Positions 34,389 to 46,402 of a stretch of DNA of 64,000 nt are shown piece after piece. Source of the DNA: Phialocephala subalpina (taxonomy: Eukaryota > Ascomycota > Leotiomycetes > Helotiales > Mollisiaceae); NCBI GenBank assembly GCA_900073065.1, contig FJOG01000035.1, positions 227,723-291,722 on the forward strand. Direction: 5' to 3'. Below the pieces are notes generated by a model, which was given only the letters and a program-made list of their open reading frames with translations, ran no database searches and had not been told where the DNA came from. The position numbers were made by a program, and so were the translations under genes. Each line of letters starts with the position of its first letter. The first letter of the stretch is position 1.

Positions 34389-37300
34389 ATGCCCACTTCT
34401 CTGGCAGCGCAGCTGTCAAAAATTGCTGCCAATTCTGAGAGTTCTTTGAATCTCAAGGCGCAAAAGGCAAAGCACTCGAAATCTCTAATTTTCGAACCTA
34501 GGATAGCTGCGTCGCAGAGCTTCGACACAGTTTATACATTATGCCACGAAGGATTTCAGGAATTATGTCTTCTGGACGGTCGATTTGTGGAATTTCAGAG
34601 GGATGTCTTCAGCGAACAGAGTCAAGAGAAGGACCGGACGCAGTTGACTGCTGCAGAGAATGCCGAGTTGAATAAGAGACTGGAGTCGTTTCTGGGTTTG
34701 GTGGGAGGACGACTCAGACTCAACCCCGCAATAAAAGCCGTCGAATGGCTTGTACGAAGATTTAGGTCGGTTATCTCGATTGGAATATTGCTCGTAATCG
34801 TTTATTGACTCAACTTTTGCAGAATTCACGAATACAATACCTCATTCGTCCTTTTGACTTTCCTCCCGTATCATACCCTCCCAATCTTCGCCACGCTTTT
34901 GTCGATATTGCCGAACAACATACCCGAAAACTTCAAGTTTCTACAGCCATATATTCGATCCCTCACCTTGCCTCCGAGGCACCCTATTGTGCAAGCTGCG
35001 GCGAACCATGTTCAATTTGCCTCGAGCCTGAATAGCTACGTTCTACGAATATGCCAGGCACGACAAAACTACCCAGCGCTATTAGCTTTTTGGGCTGGCA
35101 TAATGACAGAAGCTACTGGGACTATGTTGGACAAGGCTCGTTCAGGTATCAAAGCTGTGCAGAGACAAAACGAGCAGGAGGTTATTCTGAGGCTATTGCC
35201 CACGTTGAATGAAGGATTGGCCATGAAGAAGGTTCCAGATCTTCGTGTGGGTTGCTACATGCTTCTTGCTGTCATGGCAGCCAAGGGCGGACTGGATGAC
35301 AAATTATTGACGGCTATGATGGAAGCTATTGTCCTAGGGTGGACGAGTGACACGACTGAACCTGGACTTGTTTGTCTTTCTGTACTGGCACAGCATCGAG
35401 CGGCAGCCCAATTGACGAAAAGACTTACGAAAGAACTGCTGAAGGTTTCGAATCTACCAAATCTTCTCGCCGAGTTTTCAAAGCAGCGCAGAGTAGACAA
35501 TCTTGCAAATTCCCTCTGCCTCGCTCTAGTGGATCGGCTGCGAAAGAGCGCAGACATCAGCGGTATCCCAATCATCCGAGACATCATCGAGTATCAGATA
35601 TTGAGTGATGCTCAATGTTGTGTGATAGTCAAGGCGCTGGTCCTTGTTGCATATCAAATTGAGGACATTACCGCTGCACAACGAGATGCACGTTCTCATC
35701 TTGCTTCGTTGCTGGTGAACCTTACACAATTATCCGGGCACTCCGGAACCCTGGTGGCCAGAGCATTATCCGACACTGACGTTGATATGGACGAGTTGGA
35801 GTTGAAGCTTCAGATGGCTATCCGACCCACTGAAAGGCTCGCATCGCCGTCCGAAGATGTGGAAATGGAGGAAGCGGCAGTGCCTAACGGTTTAGACTTT
35901 ACCACCATTTTGGAACAGCTCCCGAAGAAGACTGTGAATGAGTCCTCATTCTTGTCTCACGATGCTTCGCATGTCTACCCTGAACTATGCAGAGCATTTC
36001 TTGCTTCTGCATCCAATCAAACCCACAAAGATTCTTTCGACCAAACTCCAATCCTCCGCCGAGAGTCCGCTTTGGAGGACACTATATACCTCTCTTTCTA
36101 TATGAGGACGTGGTCTGGTCCCCATCCCGTCCTTGCCCGAGCCTCTGCGCTTCAGATTGCTACACGGTGCATATCCAACAGCAAGTCTGACGTGGACTTG
36201 CAAGCCGTGTTGCCATATGCGATCGTTGCTTTGGGCGATCCCGCTGCTAAGGTTCGTCGTGCAGCAGCGGAGCTTATCCTGGCAATACAGGTCAAATATC
36301 CATCGGGTACGGATTCAAGAAAGAAAGCGAAACAGCTTCGGCGGTGGGCATCTGAAAATTTGTATGGGTCTGGCGCTCAGACTGGCGACTTTGCGTGGCT
36401 ATCGGCCGATATTGTGATCCGACTACTGAACGAGATGATTGTTCCAGCCTTGGAGGAGTGTGTTTTGGACAAAAGACATATCGAATCCGTTTTTGATAAG
36501 TCACTGAACAGCTCCAAGGGCACGGAGACCACCAAAAAGCAGGACATTGGACGGCTCCCACAAGCAGCGAGAGCATCGATCTTGTCTTTCTTCGCTAGCC
36601 ATGCCATCAATACGCCATTGTTCATTACGAAGCTCAGACTTCTCAGTTGCCTAAATCATGTTCGAAGTGTAGCTGGGACGACAAGAACAAAAGTTCTGCT
36701 CCCGGTCCTTGAACAGTGGGCGTCTCTGACCGCGACTGACGCCCAAAAAAAGTGTCAAGACGAGCAAGTTGATATCACGGAGTTGAACGACCAAATGCTT
36801 ACGACCGTCATTGCTAATGACAAGGATGGCCTCGAATATTTTGCGAGCATCATCAATGGGGACGTAACCTCAGAAAGACCCCAATTGATCAAGGCCGTGT
36901 TCAAGAGACTAGGTGCCATGTGGTCCTCACTCAAAGGAGAGCTGCGACTAAGTACCGCTCAAGTGCTGATTGATTCAGCTCAATCGCCCGAGGGTGGAAT
37001 GACTACACATCGTGAGCTGGCTTCCGAAGGATCAGCTGAACTTCTGAGAACCATGCCGCTTTCTGGTGATATTCTGTTGTCGTTCCTCGAGCAGCTTCCC
37101 ACAGCTGCGAAACTTGCAGACAAAGCCCCGGCCACCAAACGAAGAAGGACTAGTCACGGAGAAGTCGCCAGAACACCTGTTCAGGACTCAGCACAGCTCA
37201 CAGCTGCTATCAAGAAAGTCACATTCGTCCTCCAACTCATTGATAGCTCCGAGCCGTCCACTCATCCGGAGCTACTCAAAGGGTTGTTTGGTATCTTGGC

Positions 37301-39905
37301 TGAGCTTCAACACTTCAAAGCTCAAGTAGGATCCGAACTTGCATATTTACAGGGTTTAGTTCTAGGCAGTCTCCTTGCCATACTCAAGGCGCACAAATCA
37401 GATCCGAGCATGAAGCTTGATCGCTCGGCAGTTCGCGCTGACCTTCTTGTTGATTGTGTTCAGAAGACGGCGAGCCCACAAGTGCAGAATGCTGCACTTT
37501 TACTTATCGCTGCTCTCGCAGACACTGCTCCTGAGCTCGTGCTTCACAGTGTCATGCCGATCTTCACATTCATGGGCAACTCGCTGTTGAGACAGAACGA
37601 TGACTACTCGGCGCATGTCATTAGCCAGACTATTCGCGAAGTCATCCCTCCATTGATCTCATCACTACGCAAGGAAAAAGGCAACCCAGTCACTGGCGCC
37701 GCAGAGCTTCTATTGAGCTTCGTTGCCGCGTACGAACATGTTCCTCCACACCGTCGAAAGGGGCTCTTCGTATCACTTGTTCAGACTCTGGGTTCTGAAG
37801 ATTTCCTGTTTGCTCTTCTGGCCATGACCATTGACAAATACGGCCCGACCGAAGCGATCAAAGCATTCGCGGCCGAATTGTCGAGTTCATTCAGCGTTGA
37901 AGTCCAATTACAGTCCGCCGTCAAGTATCTCGAACTTATTGGGGATGTACTGAAACCAAAACCAACATACTCAGCTATCTTACTCAGTGCCAACGATGAC
38001 AGAGACTCAGACGCTAGCAGCATTGCACTCAACGAGCTGTCATTGTTGCCCCATTTGCTGTCTCAAAGACGGCTCGTCGGTCAGACTGCCAAACTACTCG
38101 ACCGCGACGATATGGACGCAGCAAGAATTCGAGAGCTCTATTCGACACTCTTGGAAAGTATCCTGGCTCTAGCCGATTCTGTAAAAGAGCAGAAGCGGTT
38201 ACAAAGCGCTTGCGGTGATGTTCTGCAGAGCCTGCTTGGCCTTCTGACTACTAGCGAATTTGTCAAGTCGGTCGAAGGGCTGCTTGATAGGCCCAACGAG
38301 TCTTTGCGGCGCAAGATTCTACTTTCATTGGAAGTTCGTATTGACCGCGAAAGTCCAGCCGATGTTGTCTCACGTTCCGCTATGCTTGGCTTCCTACCAC
38401 AGCTCACAGCTATCATTCGGGAGTCGAAGGATGTGCTGTACAAGCATACAGCAGTGGCGTGTGTTGACAAGATCTCTGAGAAATACGGGAAGAAGGACCT
38501 CGAGGCGGTGGCAGCTGCCGCCGAGACGATCGCTGGACCGTATTGTCTTGGTCAACCAGATAACCGTCTGAGGGTGATGGCTCTGCTATGTCTTGCTTCA
38601 TTGGTCGAGATCCTCCGGGAAGGTATTGTCTCGGTCCTCCCTGTCGCGATCCCGAAAGCTTTGCAGTACATGGAATCGAGTATTGAAGACGAGGTCGAAG
38701 CCCAGAAGCTGCTCAATGCAGGCTACGCGTTTATCAGTGCTTTAGTCTATCACCTGCCTTACATGGTCTCTGGTGGCTATCTGGACAAGCTGCTTGAGAT
38801 CTCGAATGCGTCTGCTGAGGCAGATCTCGATTCTGAGACCGACGAAAGCAGAACTCAGTGCCTGCAGCTTGCTGCTAAACAGCTTGACGCAAAGAGCTTG
38901 TTTGGCGCATTGGAGAAAGACTGGGAGCTTGCTGCTTCCACTGGACCATTGGTAAGTCCAATTTTGAAATTAATCTGCTACTATTGCTAACTCTGTGACC
39001 AGGCTCTTCGTGAATACCTCCAAGTTCTCAGCACCGGAATCGACAAACACCAGAAGAGTGTTGTCACCAAATACTCGCCTATCCTTTCCAGGATATTCCA
39101 GAATGGCTTCGACCTGCGGCACCAATGGGTCGTAGCTGATGACGATTGCTTCACCGAAGACACAATGTCCGAGATCGAGACAGACGTCAACGAAGTGGCA
39201 ATCAAGATGATCTACAAGTTCAACGACGCGACGTTCCGACCCATCTTCTCCAATCTCGTCGAGTGGGCCGCTACTTCACTGCCTAAGAAGGATAAGACTG
39301 GTAGGAATTTACGACTACAAAGCCTCTATGGTTTCATGGCAGTCTTCTTCGACAACCTGAAGTCTATCGTCACTAGCTACGCCACATATGTGCTCGATAA
39401 TGCTGTGGAAGTATTGAACGCCGTGAACGTCAAAGACGATGTATCGAAAGAGCTCTGGTCAAGGGTTCTTCGCACACTAGCCAGATGCTTTGAGCACGAC
39501 CAAGATGACTTCTGGCAGTCTCCTTCTCATTTTGGCGCCATAGCTCCAGTGCTCTGTGCCCAATTCACCCACGCATCGACTTTACCTCTGCTTCAAGACT
39601 TAGCTCCGGCTATTGTCGAGTTAGCTGCTGCTGCAGACTCTCCCGACCATCACAAGGAGCTTAACAGCGCAATTCTCAAACATATGAGATCCGAGTCCGC
39701 CAGTGTCAGACTGGCAGCTATCAAGTGCGAGCAACAGTTAACTGATAGACTGGGTGAGGAATGGCTATCTATGCTTCCAGAGATGTTGCCGTTCATCAGT
39801 GAATTGCAGGAAGATGACGATGATGTGGTGGAGAACGAGACTCATCGCTGGATTGTGAAGATTGAAGGCGTGCTAGGGGAAAGCTTGGACTCTATGCTGC
39901 AGTAG
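34389..39905 (+). CDS. utp10: U3 snoRNP-associated HEAT-repeat protein UTP10
   Basis: Exons 34389-34765, 34823-38951 and 39003-39905 join in phase to 1802 residues, the usual size of Utp10 (yeast 1769). Utp10 is part of the t-UTP/UtpA subcomplex of the small-subunit processome, needed for pre-18S rRNA processing and linked to rDNA transcription in the nucleolus. The N-terminus SLAAQLSKIAANSESSLNLK, with KAVEWLVRRFRIHEYNTSF across intron 1, and the C-terminal block NEVAIKMIYKFNDATFRPIF, then LRLQSLYGFMAVFF, then RLGEEWLSMLPEMLPFISEL are diagnostic. Between them are many HEAT-like helical pairs. Introns are 57 and 51 nt (GTCGGT...CAG; GTAAGT...CAG). The 3' end is only 93 bp from the stop of the convergent APRT gene, so the transcripts probably overlap. 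Confidence 0.93.
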
Positions 39906-39998
39906 GAGAGCTAATGTATGATACCACGACCCGTCTGTCAATGTTTGTGGCAGACATGGGATACGGAAAATAAAGATTTTCTTCAAAAGTCCCAGTGC

Positions 39999-40713
39999 TC
40001 ATTCAATGATTATTGGCGCGCCCATATTTGTCGTCGTCAGCGTGATCATCGAATACCTCTTCCAATCCCCCATATTTTTCTTGATAGCCTCCGCATAGAT
40101 TGGTATGTCGACATCGAAGATAAAGACTTTGCCCATCAATTAGCAGCTGAAATAGCGAGACTTCTGTTGAAGGTTCTCACCCATTTCCGCAACACTCACC
40201 CCCAACTTCTCAACCAACCCCTTAGCAGCCAAAACACTCCCACCCATCCCTAACAAATCATCCACAATAACCACCCCCTTCCCCTCCGTCTCAATTCCTT
40301 CAAAAGCGTCATCCTTCATCTCAAAACTATCAGGTCCATAATCCTTCTCATAACTCACACTAATTATTTCCCCTGGCAATTTTCCCTTTTTCCTAACCGG
40401 AACTACAGGGAGACCGAGTCGAGATGCGATTATAGGAGCGAAGAAGAAGCCGCGTGCTTCGAGACAGACGAGAGCGGAGATTTTGGTGAGGTCGTGGGTT
40501 GACTGGATGTGGGTGGTGAGGTGGGAGATTATGATTTCGGTGAGGGTGGGAGAGCGGAAGATTGGGAAGATGTCCGCAAATGGCTGTCCCTAATGGAATG
40601 TGAGATTGAGCGTAGTATAGGTGAGAGAGGGAAGTTACAGGAATGGGATGGCCGATGTAGAGTTTGACTGCGTCGAGGATGAGGGCGACGTCTTTGGGGT
40701 CTACGGTTGACAT
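39999..40713 (-). CDS. apt1: Adenine phosphoribosyltransferase (APRT)
   Basis: Purine-salvage enzyme making AMP from adenine and PRPP. Exons 40713-40639, 40589-40181 and 40126-39999 join in phase to 203 residues. Conserved parts are GQPFADIFPIFRSP, CLEARGFFFAPIIASRLGLP, VPVRKKGKLPGE and the PRPP loop GVVIVDDLLGMGGS (about residues 130-143; ATGGS is more usual). Exon 3 encodes MVFIFDVDIPIYAEAIKKNM, then GDWKRYSMITL, matching the APRT C-terminal region. If intron 2 (54 nt; GTGAGA donor, GCTAAT branch-like site, AAAG acceptor) is not removed, the frame ends at 40140 after SRYFSC, giving a 174-residue product without the last strand. A nearer acceptor (TTTCAG) exists but does not fit the frame, so the splice choice deserves checking. 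Confidence 0.87.
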
Positions 40714-41810
40714 CGTGACTTCCGCCGCTGAGGATCTGAACAAAATTTACCACCTGGAACAGAGAAAATTGACGAGGTTGTTAGAGTTTAGAAGAGACCG
40801 TAGAGATCTAAGACCAGGACCACAATTGTACGACAGGAAGTTGATCATTTGGAGGGGTCAGACCCCCACTCCTTTGTGCTAACCGCTTCGGTCTTATCTT
40901 GCTGCATGAGCTCGAGGCACAGCCAGCATCCAAATATTCGACAACACCAGTATTATTATATTCATCTGACTGTACTTCTGTCAACCACATCTCATACATC
41001 TGCAAGGTCAGATCTGATGCAGGTACAGGACTCACGATCTAGATGAGATGACCGTCACGTGAGCTCTCCTTCTCGGCAACTCGCCTTCTTCCGCACTCTA
41101 TCTCTTATTGTAGGGGGCGCAGGCGCCCTTCCTAGCCCGAAACAAACTCTAGGTCCTTCTTAATTCGAGGTCTTTCTAAGTCTCAAGTAAGTTAAGCACT
41201 TTATTCTAAGGCTAGCGCGCGCTCGCGCAATCTCGACCTGCTCGCCGCCTCCGCGGCCTCGATAGCGCCCGCAGCGCGGCTAGCTAAATCACAATCCCTC
41301 TGTCTCTCACAATCCTTCTGTCTCCTGGCTAAAAGCTACTTTAAAAGATCACGTGATTTAAAGATCCTGCCACGGCGGAAAGTGGGTACAACTTCTCGTC
41401 GTGTCCCCTTCTCAAGGCTTCGGGAACACCTTCATCTGTATCTTGTATATCCACCCTATCGGGGAGACTATACCACCAATATCAATATATCTTTTCACAG
41501 TTCTCATCTACCCAGACACCTTTACCTCCTCACCTGGCGTTTTCCCCAAAGTACCAACGTCGTCCAAGACATGGCTGCGAAAGTCCAGCATCGCCATCGG
41601 CTCATCTCAAAAGCATGCAAGTTCCCGATATATCCTCCTCGAATTATCGTTAGAGGACACAAAAGCGGCTGCAAGTGCGCCATCAGTTTCTCACTTTACC
41701 CGCGGAATGGGGTTGAACTTTTCTCCCTTCTTTTGCGAAGGCTTCATCCTGACTTGCTTGTTCCAGTCCAAATTCTATGCAGGGAGATGCTGTCAATATT
41801 TTGATTCTCC
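40714..41810. other. Intergenic with GC-rich island of unknown origin
   Basis: Upstream region of APRT, then unusual sequence. At 41215-41290 a GC-rich patch has alternating GC runs (GCGCGCGCTCGCGC) between imperfect inverted GCTAGC(C)GCGC ends. It is followed by two near-identical CACAATCC(C/T)TCTGTCTC units at 41289-41325. No open frame is conserved. It could be a short repetitive element, but I cannot define its borders. Confidence 0.4.
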
Positions 41811-43597
41811 TTGCTGGCAGGATTTATGATTATCTCTGTTGATGCTGGGAGGTTCAGCGAGTATGCTCATCGGAAAGGCTATGGCCCAAATCTACGCCGG
41901 GATGGTCCTGCGCTGGGGACTGAGAGTGCAAGTTCCACCACCAACTTCCGTTTCTTGATAAATGATACCAAACGTAAGCTCAAGTGGCCCAAACGTCCAA
42001 CTTCACGATACTGACTCGATATAGCTTTCAAAGTCGATTCTCTCCTCGATATTCCGTACGATGTCGGTGAGATGCATTCTGGGCTCATGCCGATTCACAT
42101 GAATGAACCGTCTCGAGCGTTTTTCTCCATATTCCAGCCCAAGCTCGGCGATCCAGTAGATGAGGTCACCATATGGCTGAACGGAGGATCAGGTGATATG
42201 CTTCTGCCAGGTCCAATCGCAACCTGCTGATCAACCCAGGATGCAGTTCGCTTGAGGGATTTCTACAAGAGAATGGCAGGTTTATATGAGGATGGGGACA
42301 ATATGCGCCGACAGTCAATCCATACTCCTGGGTGAACTTGACGAATATGCTTTGGGTGTAACGCCCTGTTGGAACGGGATTCGCAAGTGGGCAAGTGAGG
42401 GCGAAGAGCGAGTATGATATTGCTTATGAGTTGTAGGTCCTATCCTTCAGCTTGCTGTCGTGCCAGAATTATTCACTGACATCTTCCTAGCATCGACTTT
42501 TTCATGAACTTCCAAACAACATTTAGTATCAAGAACTTTAAGATATACGTGACTGGCGAGAGCTATTCAGGGAGATATGTATCGTACATTTCATCTGTCA
42601 TGTTGGATAGGCACAACACGACATATTACAATATTTCCGGTAAGCTTCTGCTATCAAAAGATCTGGCTGCCTACTGAATCATTGTTCTGCACAGGAGCTC
42701 TTATGTAATCTTACGATCCTGTCATGGGCAGCTACGTCCATGGGCAGCAAGAGGTGCCAGTCGTACCTTTTGTCATCAAGAATAATAATGTACTGTGCCT
42801 CAACGATAGCTTTCTCACACATCTCCAGATCCTCGACCAATCCTGCGGATATGCCGATTACCGCAACAAGTACCTCACCTTCCCACCTCCAGGAAGGCAA
42901 CCCGCTAAGTTCTTCAACCTCTCCTCTCCCTCCGACCAAGCGTGTGATCTCTGGAATTTTGCCACCAATGCTGCCCTTCTGGCCAATCCATATGCCAACG
43001 TCTACTAAATTGCTACATATTGTCCTCTTCCCTCAGATCCACTCGGCTTTCCGACAGATCTCATGTACTCTTACCCTGGACTTTCAGTCTATTTCAACCG
43101 AGCAGACATCAAGTATCCATGCATGCTCCCCCAAACACAAATTGGCAAGAATGCTCCGGCCCCGTCTTCGTCGACTACAACGGCGGCCCGGAAGACGAAG
43201 GCGACTACTTCCCCGACCCCATCCAGTTCATCCTCTCCCAAGTGATCGAAAACACCCACCGGGTCCTAATCTCGAACGCCGATCTCGATATGGAGATTAT
43301 CACCAACAGCACTCTTTTGGCAATCCAGAACATGACTTGGGGCGGCAAACTCGGCTTCCAAAACAAGCCTGATAAACCGATTGTTATTCCGTTACCGGAT
43401 TTAGAGTACGCAGATACATTCTATCAGAATAGGATGGATGGGATGGATAATCCACAGGGACAGATGGGGATTCAGTATTTCGAGAGGGAACTTATGTGGA
43501 CGGAGACTTGGATGAGTGGGCAAATGCAACCGCAGTTTCAGCCGAGGAGTAGTTATAGACATTTCAGTGGTTGTTGGGGCACATTGATAAGCTGTGA
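41811..43597 (+). pseudogene. S10 serine carboxypeptidase, decayed
   Basis: All hallmarks of a secreted fungal S10 carboxypeptidase are visible in order. They are an FMIISVDAGRFSEYAHRKG leader, [40 protein letters not shown] joined across an intron to SGCSSLEGFLQENGRF, VNPYSW, PVGTGFA, the nucleophile elbow GESYSGRY (about 42555-42575), NADLDMEIITN and MTWGGKLGF. Splice sites of at least four introns are still good. The gene is dead: in-frame stops at 42287 (TGA), 42359 (TAA), 42706 (TAA) and 43006 (TAA); frame changes near 43108 and 43563; NGGPG has become NGGSG; and SGHMQP has become SGQMQP (CAA at 43521), which removes the putative catalytic His. No intact ATG is found before the leader. 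Confidence 0.85.
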
Positions 43598-44069
43598 GGT
43601 TTTGAGGAGTGTAGCTAGAGATGTTGAGTGAGGGAAGGATCGGATGTAAGGTATGGTAATAAGAACGTCGAGGGCTTTCAAGAAGGCGCTCTGATTCATG
43701 TTTTTACGAACGAGGTCCCATTGTGTTACCCCGGAACTAAAACATATCGTGTTGAACTGGATGATTCGAGCGTGATCAATTGATTGATTCCCCCATTATT
43801 TTACAGTTCGAATGCCCTCTTTAATGATGCTCCGCCGATCATCACTCTAAGAGTGGAGCATCGACCCCTGATTTTCAACATATCTTTGATTTTAGACATT
43901 CTTTTCGGGCCCCTTAAGTTTAGCGAGTCGGCCCCTGAAAAGTGGAAGGGCCTCGCCGTGGTCACTGCAAATCGACCTAGCTGTCGCGTCTCAACACGCG
44001 TCGCTTCCCACTGTTGTCTGCATTTTCTAAATTTCCAGAGAAGAGAGGCAGAGGCATTTATCACTAGAA
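43598..44069. other. Intergenic, no supported gene
   Basis: Gap between two pseudogenes. Nothing recognisable. Confidence 0.4.
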
Positions 44070-45667
44070 ATGCCTTCAGCTAAACGATCAATTGATGCCG
44101 GATCCACGGAAGAACCTCCCACCAAATCTCGCAGGTTGATCAAGGAAAAAGACACACCCAGCAAAGAGGAAGATTTGCTAGAAGAGGAGACAAATATCCC
44201 GTCGACATTGCACCCATGCGAATGTTTTCCAGCCCTTCAGAAGCAGCTTGATGTTGCAGAGAAACGCATCGAACGACTGAAAAGAGAGCTCAGGAATTGC
44301 GAAGAGCGCGGGGATGTAGAGTTGGACAAAAGAGACGATTTGCTTTTCGTTGTGCTAAGTGGGGATATAAAAGACCGTGAGTTGAGCCTCGATGCTTTTA
44401 CTGTTGATGATACTGACAATTTTGCTGTCAGGGGACTGGTACCCGGTCAAAAAGCAGACCGATTCTTATCGTACATTCTCGGACGTCACGCAAATTCGAA
44501 GACGAGCCGAAAGAGAATATAATACATTGTACAACGACAAGCAACTGTAACAAGAATCTCCTGAAAAGGCTACATACACCTTTTCCGAGGAAGCTTGCAA
44601 TGCATTGGCGAAATACGTCGCGCAAGGTGAAGATGCGGCGAACAAGATAGGGGAACTTGAGCTGGTTTTCAACGACTTGATCCTATACCTCACGAAATGG
44701 ACTTTCATTGACTGGGAAAATGCTCTAACGGTCGAGCAATCACTCAAATTGACTGGCAGAGGCGTGTTTGACGCACCAGCCGATATTCTCATGTTCCGTT
44801 GTCTTAAAGCGAGGAAGCTTAGGGAAGGTGGCGATGCCGACGATCAGGACTATCGGGAGCTTCAAGCCGCGAATCACAGGAAATGTTTGACGATATCAAC
44901 GCCCAAAGAAAGGCATTCTATGTTGAAGAGGAAGATCACACCCAGAAGGGCCTCTTTCTACATGAGTACGATGAGGGATGATCGTTCAGTAAAAAAGACA
45001 CTCATTTCCCTAAATCTTAAAATCTTTTGTGGTTATATCGTTGGCAAGGACGGGGTTGACAACTCTGCCAATCGGGTCAAGAGTATAATACAAGAAGCTC
45101 ACAACAAGATTATGGACGAGATGAAGGCATCGGGAGAGAAGAAAGCATTTCAACTCGCTTCGTCCAAGCTCAGCGAAATGATGCTAGAGGTTTTTTTCCA
45201 GCCATCGAATGACTTGGGTTTATGGATAGTGGGTTGAAAGCAGCATTAAAATTAGGTACTTTCCTCGGTAGGAACTCCCATCCACCCACGACACCAGACT
45301 CCCTCGATGGAACCTTCACTTTCCGACCTTCGGACTTGGTCATCGATGGCTTCATATCTGACTTAGCAGGGGACATGAAATCAGAAGATCCCTCCTTTTG
45401 CTCTCGTGCAGAGGAAGTACTTCAAGAAGAAGCAGAGGAAATCGCCAAAAGCTACAATGGCCATTTCTGCCTCTCGAAAATATTTCCGAAAACGCTGGCA
45501 TTATTAGCCAAGTGGCAGCGTGGGGCGAAGATGAAGCGGTAATAGGAGAGAATTATATCCAAGTCTTTCAAAGCCGACTCGAAAAAGCCAACCACAATCT
45601 TCGACAAAGACAACGCGATATAATTCCAGCCTCTGAACACACGACAAGAGAACCAAAAAATACTTGA
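44070..45667 (+). pseudogene. Decayed gene of unknown family
   Basis: Coding-like sequence changes frame several times. MPSAKRSIDAGSTEEPPTKS and a Glu/Arg-rich coiled-coil (VAEKRIERLKRELRNCEERG) run from 44070. Near 44460 the sense moves to another frame reading SYRTFSDVTQIRRRAEREYN, with a TAA after DKQL where CAA would give LQQES. That frame then stays open through KATYTFSEEACNALAKYVAQ, then ELELVFNDLILYLTKWTF. Near 44850 sense continues in a third frame (SQEMFDDINAQRKAFYVEEE), and after more shifts in DEMKASGEKKAFQLASSKLS and AWGEDEAVIGENYIQVFQSR. I recognise no domain. Coiled-coil content and a bipartite basic N-terminus suggest a nuclear or structural protein before decay. Multi-intron alternatives cannot be fully excluded. 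Confidence 0.5.
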
Positions 45668-46402
45668 TCGATTGCAAACGTATGGGATCTATTTGATAAG
45701 CTGTGGGTTGGTGGTGTTGGGATGGAGAAGCGTGCATCCTCTGGGTGCGAGGGATAATCGAATAAGTTGGGCAATAACAGCGTTTTCAATCTCCCAGCCT
45801 GGCCCGGAGGATCGAGAAGGCTAGGGTGGGCTAAGATATTTCTTTTGGTTTGGGGTCACTGTTTAACCCAACGAAAGTCATTCCCAAGGAGAAGTGAGCC
45901 ATGATAGTCCCAGGCAAGGTTGGGAGATTGAAGACGCTGGGCAATCATGGAACATATTATAATATAGAAAGACTCCCCTCTCCTGTAACGGTGTTCAATC
46001 TGGACGATACTTTCAAGCAAGACTCACGACCACGAGCAGAATACTAGAGTGGAATCCTCATCGGACTTAACTTGGCATATCTCCAGACTAGCTTTCAACC
46101 GCTTGATCCACTCAGTCAGATGTCACCGGGGATTTCGGACATACAAAAATTATCGTGACTTAAGCCTAGCTTTCTACCAAAAGAGAACTCCAAAGTCTTG
46201 GATATAAATATTGGACATCTGGAATCGAAATCAGAGAGTCTTCATGTCTTCATGCTTCGTGAAGTTCATCGTTCACTTACGTACAACGACGCCAGCCATT
46301 AATATAGTCAAATCTCACCTCACCCCTCGACATCACTTCTCAATCTCAATCTTAACATACCAGCATCGGCGTTACAATCACATCCTTTCACATCAAGCCA
46401 CG
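45668..46402. promoter_or_regulatory. Intergenic and promoter of the decarboxylase
   Basis: The decarboxylase frame is open upstream to 46211, with an ATG at 46244. Family alignment favours 46403, so the upstream part is probably 5' leader, or an N-terminal extension of unproven use. Confidence 0.4.
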
